Source: Aaosphaeria pasadenensis
Taxonomy: Eukaryota; Ascomycota; Dothideomycetes; Pleosporales
Direction: 5' to 3'
NCBI GenBank assembly: GCA_022813625.1
Contig: JAKLMB010000002.1
Coordinates: 1,054,001-1,118,000 of the forward strand
DNA length: 64,000 bases
This document shows, one piece after another, positions 11,301-22,278 of the stretch (positions within the stretch are counted from its first letter, which is position 1; every line of letters begins with the position of its first letter). Both the position numbers and the translations under genes were made by a program. The notes under the pieces are model-generated. The model was not told the origin of the DNA, made no database searches, and was given only the letters and a program-made list of their open reading frames with translations.

Positions 11301-13229
11301 AAATATGCACAGCCAGTGAAGAACATCAAAACCGCATATGTGATGTTGCGAAGATATGAGAGCCGTCGCATACAAGCGGTGTAAGAAGCAACATGATGGC
11401 TGCGTGGTACCGCTTGTCCGACGTCCCTGGACACCATCTTTCATTGATGATCCATAACCAGTGAACAGACCATCCTCGTGTTGTTCAACTACAGTACTCC
11501 GTAGCACTACGGATCACTGCGTACAATATTACAGAGAAGTCCGTACTGTTGTGAAAAGTTGTATCTACGAGTACCAATGCCATTACCACAATGTACGGAG
11601 TATTCCCCCCTACTCCTAAGTACGTTGCACTGCCTTAGACCAAGACCAGGGATCCTTGGTCATCATGTGCGGCTATGTTATACAAGACCAAGCCGATGTT
11701 GCACACAAATCTGCGGTCCGAGAGTGTCATTCTATAGAGATCGATTGAGCATGCATTGGACTTCCCCAGCAGCTCATGTGTTTGTGGCACTCCGTCTTGG
11801 GGAGTGGAGACTTAGAGTATACAGTCCGAGAAATCAAGTTGTTACACCCGAATTAGCATATTCACGATAATGTGGATGTGAAATTGAACGACAACACCAG
11901 TCACTGCTATTTGCAGGTTTACTTCAGTGTTGAACTCTCCACGTGTCCGATTCAAAAGCAAGTATAGCGCTCCTGCGGCAAAGTTAGCTTTCTTGATTGG
12001 ACTAGGCAAAGTCTTATCAACTCCAATATATGCCCCTCCTTTTCGCTAGCTCGACTGTGCCTCATAGATGGCCGCCGAGAAGGAAAACGCCATTTGAACG
12101 CAAGAGAATGCCTGTCAGCCGTAACAGGCGCTGCTTGCAGCGTTCGATGATGCTAGCCAACCCTGTCGGGCACTGCAAATCAGTTTGTCGAGCAGATGCA
12201 CGTAATGGCGTCGTCTTTGCCAGTGACCGAGTTTCTCATCAGTCTCACTTCAGCAACTGAGCATTATTTGGACTGCATTAGGGAGGACACGTTTTGTTTC
12301 GCTGTAGAGGTTTGAATAGCTGACACTGGAATTTATTTTGAGATTTATTGGCCTTCTCAGGAGAGAGGAACTGAGATATTGATGCCGAATGTGGCCACTA
12401 TCCAACACTCGTACTGCTAGCGACTGATTGTTGACTACGAACTTACGCAGTACACGGCAAACCATTCATTGTAAGAGATGGCAAAATATTCTGTTAAATC
12501 AACATTTGTTCTTCATTTTCTCATCCCAAATTAATCAAAACTACTGTAGCCCCTGCGAAATGTGTACTTGCTGAGCCAGAGTCATGTTTCACGGGTATAA
12601 CCGATAACCGGCTGACCATGCTCATGCTGCTTGATGTTCCGGGGAAGCTGGCTCGCCAGTCCCGTCTACAATACGAGGTTAGCTGTCCTTCTTCGACGGT
12701 TGCATTTTGCGTCGCGGCGGCCATGCACCAACACACATATCTACCCTGTTCACTTACGACAGAACGTCCTCCAAAAATTGCACATCAATCTTCTCGACTT
12801 GACCGGTCTTCTACAACTCACGATCATGCCACGTTCGATGCATATCTTTACACAGACAGGGTACCCTGTACCCCGTGGCCTATCTGCGAGAAAATACAGC
12901 AACACTTCTAACCCTGTGATGCAATACAATTGCATGTACTCCGTACGTACGCGCTTTGTGTTACCCCATCTCCTGGGGGAAGCGGGTGTGCACATAGCGC
13001 CTGGCGTACCTGGTCAGCCTAACCCTTCTGTAGCCCTCAAGCACGAGAGTTAGGTGATTCATTCATCAAGATTGTCCTTGGTTAAGTATGAGTACGGCAG
13101 AAGATGAATATATAAGTTGCCGGATCTTCATCGCAAAGCCAAAGTGACTGAGTCAACAAATTGATGGTTGATTTTTCATGCTAAGCTCTAGAAGTCTTTA
13201 TCTCATACATCGGAACGAGAGTGTCGAAT
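8400..13229. other. Gene-poor interval
   Basis: Nearly 5 kb with no frame I can defend as a gene. Short frames at 9796-10220, 10221-10481, 11238-11507, 11559-11870 and 12618-13053 overlap one another on both strands and lack domains. The short ATG frame at 8774-8821 is followed quickly by stops in all frames. Four copies of the 9-mer TACGGAGTA or its complement occur between 11193 and 12945. A decayed gene or relic transposon could lie here, but I could not reconstruct one. Confidence 0.5.
13109..13115 (+). promoter_or_regulatory. TATA-like box upstream of the DUF6594 gene
   Basis: TATATAA ends 114 bp before the ATG at 13230, on the right strand and at a usual distance for a fungal core promoter. 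Support is by sequence and position only. Confidence 0.35.
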
Positions 13230-14241
13230 ATGTCCGATCAAAACCAACACGTTCAGTCATCGCTTGGCGAAGACAGTCATAGATCTGACCCCACCCACTT
13301 CTTCAGATGGGTATTCTCACACCCTTTCCTCATCAACGACATAAACGATCATCATTACGATGGAGACATCAGGCCCAGATTCCCGGATCTACGCTACATT
13401 CGAGCGAAACGGGTTGAGAATAACCTTCTGAATCTCCGATCGCAAATCTACGCGCTCGGCGACAAGGCGATTAGGGGCGATTTCAAACCAGATGATAAGG
13501 CCACTCAAGCCTCATATGAGCAAGCCTTGGAAGCATTATTCACAGAGTTGGATCATTACAGTACGTTTGGAATTTTAATATTTCGCGCGATGTCTCTGAT
13601 CGTGTCTATTAGGCCGAATCCATGAACAGGATCAGTTGGCGGCTCAGGCACATTCTGTCGACAAATACAACCTCGATAATGTCGTCAGACACAATATCAA
13701 CCCGAACGCGACTCATGCGCCTAATGGACAACCGGTAGGCTTCTATGGGGTCTTTGGCAGTCCTGCTCCGTTGTCCCTTTTCGCGTTGCGACAGAGCGAG
13801 CCCAACTTCTTCCGCCAGATCGTCCTCAACGTTCTGGCACGGATGTACTACCGTTTATACAATCGTCTAGCGCGTGTGTTCAATTTTGAAGAACAGAGCG
13901 AGGCCCAGGACATCAGCAGCCGAGCAGTCGAGGTTATAGTCGGAGGTCTGGAATGCACTTTATCAGTTGCTTATCTCGCGGGAGCAGTGCTCCTCTCTGT
14001 GAAACTCTCCGGCCAAATGGAAAGGATTATTGCCATGTCCGCGATGAGTCTACTCTTCCCATTCACGGTCTTGTTTCTCAGCGAGAAAGCCATGCGATTT
14101 TTCATGCTTTGCGCAGCGTAAGTTCGTTCCTTTTGTCATTGATGCGGCTAAGAAAGTAACAGGTTTTGGGCTGTGACTGCGACTCTGGTGTCGTCAAACA
14201 GATCAGATCTCAATTACGTCATGTCTTATGACCGCTTCTAG
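13230..14241 (+). CDS. DUF6594-type fungal membrane protein
   Basis: Three exons, 13230-13560, 13613-14117 and 14163-14241, with introns of 52 and 45 nt; phases join at both junctions and give 304 residues. The start is the first ATG; the frame extends slightly upstream only by a GTG. The N-terminal half is polar, with an FPDLRYIRAKRVENNLLNLRSQIYALG segment typical of this family, which predicts a helical coiled region. The C-terminal part has three hydrophobic helices (around GLECTLSVAYLAGAVLLSV, IIAMSAMSLLFPFTVLFL and MRFFMLCAAFWAVTATLV), the usual DUF6594 arrangement. The last helix is completed only by splicing on the short third exon, which supports the gene model. The molecular role of the family is unknown. 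It stands alone in a gene-poor region. Confidence 0.75.
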
Positions 14242-14482
14242 ATGACCAGCGTAACTATTCTTTTGCCGTGAGGGTAGGGTCATGCTGGTTGCCAAACGTC
14301 CTCCACTTGTCTACCTGGACATTCGAGTTGCATTTATCTATCCGATCATACACCGTCTACTGAATCATTTCACGTGCTCTTTGCTACTGCGCCAACTAAC
14401 TAGTTACCCCTTTCCCTTAAGTCATCTCAATTTCGTTAGTTAATGTTCGACCTCTCCTTGCTTGCACCATCTTTCCACCCTT

Positions 14483-14614
14483 ATGTCCTTCGCCTTCATG
14501 AAACTTTTCCTTCTTGCGACTATTTTCTTTTCTTCAGTCGATGGCGGCTCCTCCCCATCTCGGATTAGTCTACCAAACATTATAGCTGTGGAGAATCTAT
14601 CGATTCACCGTTGA
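14483..14614 (+). CDS. Short frame with signal-peptide-like N-terminus (doubtful)
   Basis: A 43-residue frame begins MSFAFMKLFLLATIFFSSVDGG, with a Lys-containing n-region, an eleven-residue hydrophobic core and small residues before a plausible cleavage site. The mature part would be only about 22 residues unless splicing extends it. GC-richer, partly coherent frames follow to about 15430, so this may be the first exon of a secreted-protein gene or of a broken one. I found no splice path that keeps a long frame. No homologue is recognised. Confidence 0.2.
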   Translation: MSFAFMKLFLLATIFFSSVDGGSSPSRISLPNIIAVENLSIHR

Positions 14615-15183
14615 TGCCGACGAGCAGTGAATGTACCGCACACACGTCGCTGGCATGCTTATAGGAGACCCAGGCCAGACACTCCTCAAGGCCATGGAAG
14701 CATATACGGACCAACCTATCTGATCATTCAAGAGTTATTCACTGGTAGTAAAAAGGGACCGCACGGGAGGATCGCCAAAAATATCGATTTATCAAGAGGA
14801 ATTCCGAGGATGCGCCATGGACAAGTCAACTACGGGAGTCTTCCTGGGACACACTTGTCTGCACCGGCCGGGTAGTCGCAGTAACCGCGCCACGCCTTCC
14901 AATGTCCCCAATACACTCAATTGTCTTTGATACCTCATCCTGATCTTGAGACGAGTTGTCAGCGAGGCTGGGCGGTGATGGATACTGGACTGATAACCCG
15001 TCAAAAACGGACTAGCGCCGACATGGATGGCGAGCTCTGCCCACGACTGACACCCCTCTGTGACGACCTCTCCAGAGTCACACGAAAGAGTGCTAGCTAC
15101 GAACAATTGTATTCCTCATTCTTCATTGGAATCCTTGGATAAACGCGTCCAACATTAGCTCTATACGACCGTCTCTCACCAGG

Positions 15184-15429
15184 ATGCCAGGCAGCTACTT
15201 CCGCTACCCGGTGCGACTGGATACTACGCGTACGGCCAACAAGAAAGCCAGAGAATACTGGAAGAAACGCTCACAACAAGCAGGATACGGCAGCAATTCC
15301 TCGGGTGTCGCTTGTATACTCGGTGATTCCAAGCCCGATTGCCCATGCTACGTCTGCTTCAAGCCGGTTGATTCTACACCTCCAACGACGACGACTTCTC
15401 CCACGCAAATACCAAGCCGTAACGCTTGA
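15184..15429 (+). CDS. Small hypothetical frame, Lys-rich with Cys cluster (doubtful)
   Basis: An 81-residue frame starting at an ATG after CACCAGG. It has a basic stretch (ANKKAREYWKKR), then a short Cys-rich part (DCPCYVC) and a Thr/Pro-rich tail (TPPTTTTSPT). No family is recognised. It may be the 3' part of the same broken or spliced locus as the signal-peptide-like frame at 14483, because both lie in one GC-richer island. Chance is a real alternative. Confidence 0.2.
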   Translation: MPGSYFRYPVRLDTTRTANKKAREYWKKRSQQAGYGSNSSGVACILGDSKPDCPCYVCFKPVDSTPPTTTTSPTQIPSRNA

Positions 15430-15720
15430 CACCCTATGCTGCTATGCTCAGCCTACAGGCAGAACGCTGTTCAACTGGCTCGAAGACTAAGGACGTATGG
15501 TATGGGTCGAACGTCAAACTAGCACTTGCCCTGCACAGTGCGTGCCGCAGAGTCACATTATCGGTACATGAAGTTGGGGGCATGACCCCTCCAAACACGC
15601 TTATCCTCTAAGAACATTCTTTCGCGCTCAAACATCTCAAGACTTCACGCTCTCTAGACCTCCATTCGTCACCCGATAAAAACACGTTTCATCCCCGTAT
15701 TGCCAGATCTATTCAGCAAC

Positions 15721-15778
15721 GTCGAACCAACACGTCGAACCAACAACTCGACGCGTGTCCGCGTCCGGTCGAACCAAC
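15721..15778 (+). repeat. Short direct repeats of GTCGAACCAAC
   Basis: The 11-mer GTCGAACCAAC occurs exactly three times, at 15721, 15734 and 15768. Copies one and two are spaced by two bases and the third by 23 bases. No function is evident. Confidence 0.5.
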
Positions 15779-16910
15779 CTACAACCTTCCCACGCTCGTT
15801 CTCGGTTCATACCACTCAGACTCGATAGTCTTCTTGCACGGTCTTAGATTGGAGCAGCATCAAAGTGGACAGGAACTGAATATTTGTCGTCAAGGTATTG
15901 AGAGTCGGAAAATCACTCGTTACAATCGAGAATGGGTTGTTTTGGTTCCTCGTTAAATCGAAAAGTTCGCTTTCGTCACTCTTTATGCAAGCAACGGCCC
16001 CTCCCCCATTCCTCTTAGCCCTACATTACAATAGGCAGAATATAACAATCGTTTACCCCCAACCAAATCATACTTTGCTCTGTCTCTTTCCGGTGCATTC
16101 AAGCTTGATTAGCGATCTCTACAACGATGGAGGCGATGGGGCAGGGTCTCGTAGGCGTGTATGGCATTTTAATAGAGACCATCCAAAGAGCATCAGAAGG
16201 CTTGTGTTATCTGTGTCGAGCTGGGTAAACGCATCTCGATACATCGATGCGCTCAACAGATAGACATCGGCCTTGTCCCATGTCATAAACACAGGTAGGG
16301 GACTCATGAACACAGGTATGAGATGCTGGACAATGTCCGCAATGCGTCGGAAAATACTATCTAGAGGTTGAGGCAGACAATGCTTAGTTATCGCATGTGT
16401 ATACATCCTCACAGAAGAATAGACAGTACGAATCCCTACGTCAGATTCATAATGAACGTCTGTCTAATGTTCCAGGAAGACCAAAATAATGCTATTCATC
16501 ACGAATATGTTGCAGTGATAGTGAGGCCCACACTCTTCGTGCTCTCTTCTCTCTTGCAATCACAGCTCCGTGCTTATTCTCTGATTGAATTCATTACTGA
16601 TGGTACTATAAAATGGACAAGCATAAATCATCGATCTTTTTACGTTAGTAGTAGGGAGGGAAAGGTGTAGTCGTATGCCATCAATAAGGTCGCGCTACTC
16701 TAAAGATTGCTTACCCGCCATCTACCAGCTTCACTTCCCTCCAATCTACCTAGGTACTTATCACTGATGCTCTTCGTGACTATCACAACACAACAACAAT
16801 TGGTATCACTTCGTCAGTTCAGCCACTAGACCGGGCTTCTGAGGAGCGCAATAAGAGAGAAAATAAAATTGGTAAATAAAAAGTGGCAAAAAAAATTGGC
16901 AAAAAAAAAT

Positions 16911-17130
16911 GAGCTCGTAATTGGCCAAACCGAGACTCGAATGTAGCGCTCCTAGCCCGGGAAAGCTAGGTAGTAGTTATGGTCTGACCATCCACACAAC
17001 TTGACCCTACATTTCTTTTTGAGCTCGTAAATGGCCAAACCGAGACTCGAACGCACAGCTCCTAGCCAGGGAAAGCTAGGTAGTAGTTGTGGTCTGACCA
17101 TCCACACAACTTTACCATACGTTTCTTTTT
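16911..17130 (-). repeat. Two tandem 110-bp units with tRNA-like ends
   Basis: Units 16911-17020 and 17021-17130 are the same length and close to 90% identical by eye. Read on the minus strand, each contains a 67-nt stretch (16989-16923 and 17099-17033) starting GGTCAGA and ending TTTGGCC, which pair over all seven positions like a tRNA acceptor stem, with a TTCGAGT T-loop and box-B-like sequence before the 3' strand. A CCTAGC/GCTAGG hairpin lies in the middle. The T stem is only partly paired, no clear D arm is visible, and 67 nt is short, so a working tRNA is unlikely. Decayed tRNA genes or a SINE-like unit duplicated in tandem are the best readings. Confidence 0.6.
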
Positions 17131-20100
17131 TCTTAATGAGAGATTGCTGATTTTTGAACCTTATATACACCGAAAATTGATCCTAACAGTGAACTTTATG
17201 TTACCAAGAGTCATTTATTGAGAACTGAGTGAGGCACAGAATGTGATTGGTCTGAACGAGGCTAACTGTTTGTACGCAAACACACCAAGGAGCAACGAAC
17301 ACTGGCCCTGAGACATCACTTTCTACGAGGCTGGAGGCTGGAAAGAGTCTCTTGGAGACGCATCTACTAAAATTGCCTTCGAGGCGCGTTCATCTATCTA
17401 GCCGCCAAGTGTTCGGATGCACGGTAAACATCCGCGGTGGGAGTATGGCTCACAGTTCATAGGCAATCATGATGGTTAGGATAGCGATGATTGGTTTCTG
17501 ACTACCCACCAAGATCTTATGGAGCTTGTAGCGAGAAGGTCTGCATGAATCTCTCCGAAAATTGATTGGTACATGAAGCAACTCGTACCTACATATCACT
17601 GCTGTTTGGTGATGCCCTTTTCTAGTTGAAGCTGCAGGTAATATACTGGCGATTGGTCTACATGTCTTAGAAAAATGCCACCCCTGTCACAGCCGCAATT
17701 CTTGGTTTATGCATCGTACCCGTTGTGACAGCAACGCATACGATTAACGTTCTGTGGCTGAATCACGGGCTATCTGTGGGTGGGGTTGATCGGTCAGTGG
17801 GAAATAAGTCATTTCTGTGCTGCTAGTTCTGTTACACAAAAATCTCCGCAGGGACCGGTGAGAAATTGAATGGACGTGCGCGAAGTTGGCTGTTCAGCAG
17901 CCACTTTGACCAGCCACCGTGGTGCCGTGGTGCCTGCTCGTACGGAACGTGGGGTCCATCATTCCTCTAAGGTGGGTTTATTATGTATAGTACGTTGTTT
18001 ATGTCGCTAGTGAAGGTTTCAATACTGCGTACATCAATGTTTTTCTCGACATATATCGCGATGGTTACATACACATCCAGAATGGTTTGGAGTGTGTAAG
18101 AGTGGGACGAGCATTGAGGCAGCATTCTAGAATCTCCACTAAAAGCTCAAGAATTAACGACGTTCTCTACTTATAATGCTGGCTGATCTTGAAAACAACG
18201 AGAGTGATAAATGACATTGGGGGAGACCTGAAATCTTTCTCACTAAGCTTCTTCCTGTCATGTGTAACTTCACGATGTTCCAGTTACTTACCAACGTCAG
18301 AACTGTCATTCATTTCGGCCTAAGGATAGGACGATTTCCATTTTTTTCTCTAATGAAGTGATACAGGCTGCGGTTATATGATCATGACAACATGGCGGCG
18401 GATATTCGTACGTTCAAGGCGCGCTTCTTCCAGAAGTAGTCAATGCTGGAGTTTTTTTTGTCGTAACAATAGTAGTTAGTTGTACGTTTCTTGTAGATCA
18501 AGTTATGACTTGACTGGTTACTCCGAAACTGGCTGAGGGAAAGCAAGCTCTTGGGGTGGTCAACCTCAGCCCAAATATGCCAGTCCTGGCAGGGTATCCG
18601 GAGATCTAGTTTCCCGCCCTCAGCCTTGCTATTTGTCTGTCCTGACGACTGGCCATCAGCCCCGGTAGTATGCGAGATGCTGACTGAGTTAGGTGCAATC
18701 GTTTCAAAGGTCTACTGATCACGACCTATACAGTATGGTCTAAAGATCAGGAATTTACTCCGACAAGACCTTCTACAACACTGTTAACAATGCACGTGCG
18801 TGATCAGCAATGAATGGGCTTGTACTATCTCCAGCCACTCCATTCAGCCAATGAAGTGTTTTTGCAGGTGTCTGATGGTTGGCTAAAACCGTAGGCACCA
18901 GCGTTTCCAAGATACTAACCTTTGTGTTATCTCTTCCTTCTTGTTATTATTACATACTGTTCACCTAAGCTTGTTGTTATCATTCTAACAAAGAGTTAAT
19001 ACCAGAGACGATCTCTGTTTTTCAGCTCTGAACTCTCTACAAGCGCTGTCACAATACGAGCGTTCTCCCAGAGGATTTCCGTCGCATCAGGGAGTCTGCC
19101 CCATCATTCGCCCTCAGCCTCCCATTTCACGCCTGTCGGAGGCTAGACGCATCTAGGATGGTAACCTCACGAATACACTCACCCGTCAACCGAACTATGT
19201 TTGAGAGGGTCGAATAAAAGAGGACATGGCGACAGATCTTGGGCAGTAGCTACGTGGTCACGCACTGCTTGGGCTTGTGGGTACAAGTCGCGAAAGAACA
19301 ATCTTAGATGGCCTTGGTGAGCCCTCCTCCGCGGTATAGTGCGGCGGAGAACGAGATTTCAGAATACACTTTAGTCTCTGATATGAGGGAGGCTGGTACT
19401 GATGGATGTGTGCACGAGCGCAGTCCTCAATTGGTTGCTTGGCCGCAGCGCCCAGTCCAACAATAATCACAGTTCATAGCAGGATATAAGAAGCTTAAAA
19501 CGCGAACGCCATCAAATTTCCATCAAAGATCTTCGTTGATCAATGCACGCAATACTGAAGTGCGATGCTGAAGCAGACTCTCGGCTCGGTTGTGGACGCC
19601 ACAACACAAAGCCAGGGTGTATGTGCACAATATGGTCCATGACCACCGGGAATGTTCCGGTCAAAAACTATAATTCAATACACTAAAATCTTACGAGGCT
19701 CTATATATTTTGAACGGTGCTGAATGCCTCCCATTCGAACGTGTCTAAGCCGAAGAAAGTCAGAAAGAAACAAAAATGACTTCACTAAATTTTTGCTGAA
19801 ATGTGTACGGCTATAGCAACACGCACCAGTTGACGATATGTGAAGCTCTCTGATATCAATTTTCAAAGTTCGAGTCCTGGGTACTTTGTATGAGGACAAT
19901 TCCCCTTTTCATCTGACCGGTCTGGTGGTGGGCTCACGGCCGCCCTAGGATCCGATTCCGCTCTACTTTTCCCATCCTACTTCAAAACACTCAGCTGTGT
20001 TGGTGGCGCATCCAATTAGACAGATTCCATTTCCTGTTCTTCGGGTTTTTGGTGGCAGGGGCTCGGGGGGTTCTTCAAGGATCCTTGCACACGACTCAGG

Positions 20101-21936
20101 ACCATTTGGCATCCAGGCAGCAGCAATTAGTGACAAACATTTTGCGTCCCTCACGGAGCTGTGAGATTCCTGCTGCTTGCGAATAGAACATGCTAGTTAA
20201 TTGCTACAGCAGCAGAGTTAGACGATGTCTACTCTCTCAGGACTGGGCGCATTGCATCGATCCCATGGGTTAGTAGAACACAGTATGAAATTTTAAAGGA
20301 GTGCTGCATTGACCCAGTTCATGCCAGTCAAGATTACAATCAAACTCACTCGGTTACTTAACCGTATACTACCTCCCATTAGTTAGGCCCATTTCAATCC
20401 TTACATCGGGGCAATCAACTAGCCACGTGGGAGGAAGGCCGTGGGAGGAAGGAGTAATGCGTAGTCGGTAGTACGAACACCTTTCTGATAGGCTCTCCTC
20501 CACGCCGCTATGCATTTGCTGACTATACCTACAGTAAAGCTTATTTCAACGTTGTCATTGCTGAATACTCGATATATGTAGAAGAAATAGATAACAATAC
20601 AACGCTAACGAACGCATGTACGCTCTCTCGCGATGTTGGTCCATAGTATTGTTCCCGCTGGACTGCAACGTACGAAGCTTTTGTGTTACCTATAATGACA
20701 CCTTCTCGACAACAGTCAGACACTATAAAAAATTGAGATTGAACAGCATTGCCTGCATCTACATCTAGTCAAAAGCCCCAGGTGTTATATGCTTCATTCG
20801 CTTACCCCAACTCATTCAAGTGATGCTTTTCACGCAGTAATTTCAGGGTTGATTATTTCTGGTAACCATAGATAATTTTAGATTGAGCTACTAGTAGAAG
20901 GGGAGGCGTTGCAATTGGTACCGATTCCAGCACTTGTTGTGTATGTGAAGATTCATTCATGACCACACTAAGATAATCGCTTAAGTACAACCCCATTTAC
21001 AATGGAATAAGATTATGCAATGCAAAATTCAAGTATCGAAGCATTGCTTGATTGGATCTTTGGCGTCCAAAGCATTCTGATCATTGAAGTGAAAAGATGT
21101 ACAGAGACTTGGCAATGAAGCATCTTGAGAAATGTCAAGAAGAAATGTCGATTCACGATTCTCTTGAAGGTCTGTCTAATTTCAAATAACAGTGAATCTT
21201 TACCGAAACTACGACTCCCCTAGAGTATTTGCAAAGTCTGTACAGCCAATTGTCTTATGTCTCATGTTTGTGGTTTTGATAAATTGAGGTTGTTTTCTTT
21301 TTTTTCATCCAATGACCCACAGTGAATGAGATATTCTCGGTAACCCTCAGGGAACCATGATGGGGTTTATACAAAAGGTGAGCTTGTTCTACCAACCTGA
21401 CTGTATTGCCCTGGTATTATAAGCGACGAATAGGGTTTGATTGAACTGCTGGTTCCTTTCACTCGAAGGGATTTCGCTTCCAGATAAATCTCGACAGTGC
21501 AACGGCGTTGGGCTGGCTCCACTTTTGGCTGCAAAGAAGTAACTAATTGAGTGGCAGGGCATTGAAGTGTTCATGGTAAGAGGGGATAATTCACCTGTGT
21601 GACCAGGTATTTATGATGAGAACTGATTGCCTCTGGCATTATTGACAGAGTACCTCCGAACCACTTCGTGATGGATGCATCATCAAGGCCCGTGAATTGG
21701 TTTCGATGTCCCTTTCTTGAGTATACACTACAGTTGCATGTCTTTGTCCTTTCAATGGCGCTTGTTCATCAGCGTGTTGGTGAAGCCACTTGATATACAA
21801 AGAGATCGCACATAGGATCGAGAGAATAGTAGGGACTCTCACCAGTTACCTACACTTTGCAAACTAGAAGCGGCGATGCGAGGTTTTGTATTCTGCTTTT
21901 CTCTCCAATATGACTACCATCCACCAATAGACCAAT

Positions 21937-22012
21937 CATTGTGAGATGAGGCGTACATTGTGAGATGAGATGAACAGTATGAGATGAGGTGAACATTGTG
22001 AAAAAAAGGAAC
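21937..22012 (+). repeat. Minisatellite, four 19-bp units
   Basis: Units start at 21937, 21956, 21975 and 21994 with an exact 19-bp period. The consensus is CATTGTGAGATGAGRYGWA; the third unit has a changed start and the fourth decays after CATTGTGA. It lies 270 bp upstream of the kinase ATG at 22279, inside its probable promoter region. Confidence 0.75.
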
Positions 22013-22278
22013 CATGGCGGGGTGAAGTGAAGCATTGTGAGTAACACAATGAGGTGGTCATTACACAACTTACATTCACTTCCTAGCGCAGGTCAGTCGT
22101 TGGCCCCTACCCAGAATCTCCTGCTCTGCTATTGTCCTACTTACCTACATAAGGACCCATTTTCCCTGCCCTGATAGCTCTGTCATAATTCTCCTTTAAC
22201 CAACCTTACGATTCATCACACATCGATCGATCAACTGACTTATTCCGATTGCTTCGATACTTGAAGGTAGCAGCCAAC

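Larger units (their letters stand above)
14242..22278. other. Long gene-poor interval
   Basis: Eight kilobases without a gene I can support firmly. Listed separately inside it are a short signal-peptide-like frame (14483), a small Lys-rich frame (15184), a triplicated 11-mer near 15721, the 2 x 110 bp tRNA-like repeat (16911) and the 19-bp minisatellite (21937). From about 17200 to 21900 only short overlapping frames without motifs occur. No transposase, integrase or reverse transcriptase motif was found, so I cannot attribute the interval to one element. Confidence 0.55.

Noticed and set aside
16911..17130. Two functional tRNA genes
   Set aside because: The T stems are mispaired, no D arm is visible and the length is only 67 nt; reported as tRNA-like repeats instead.
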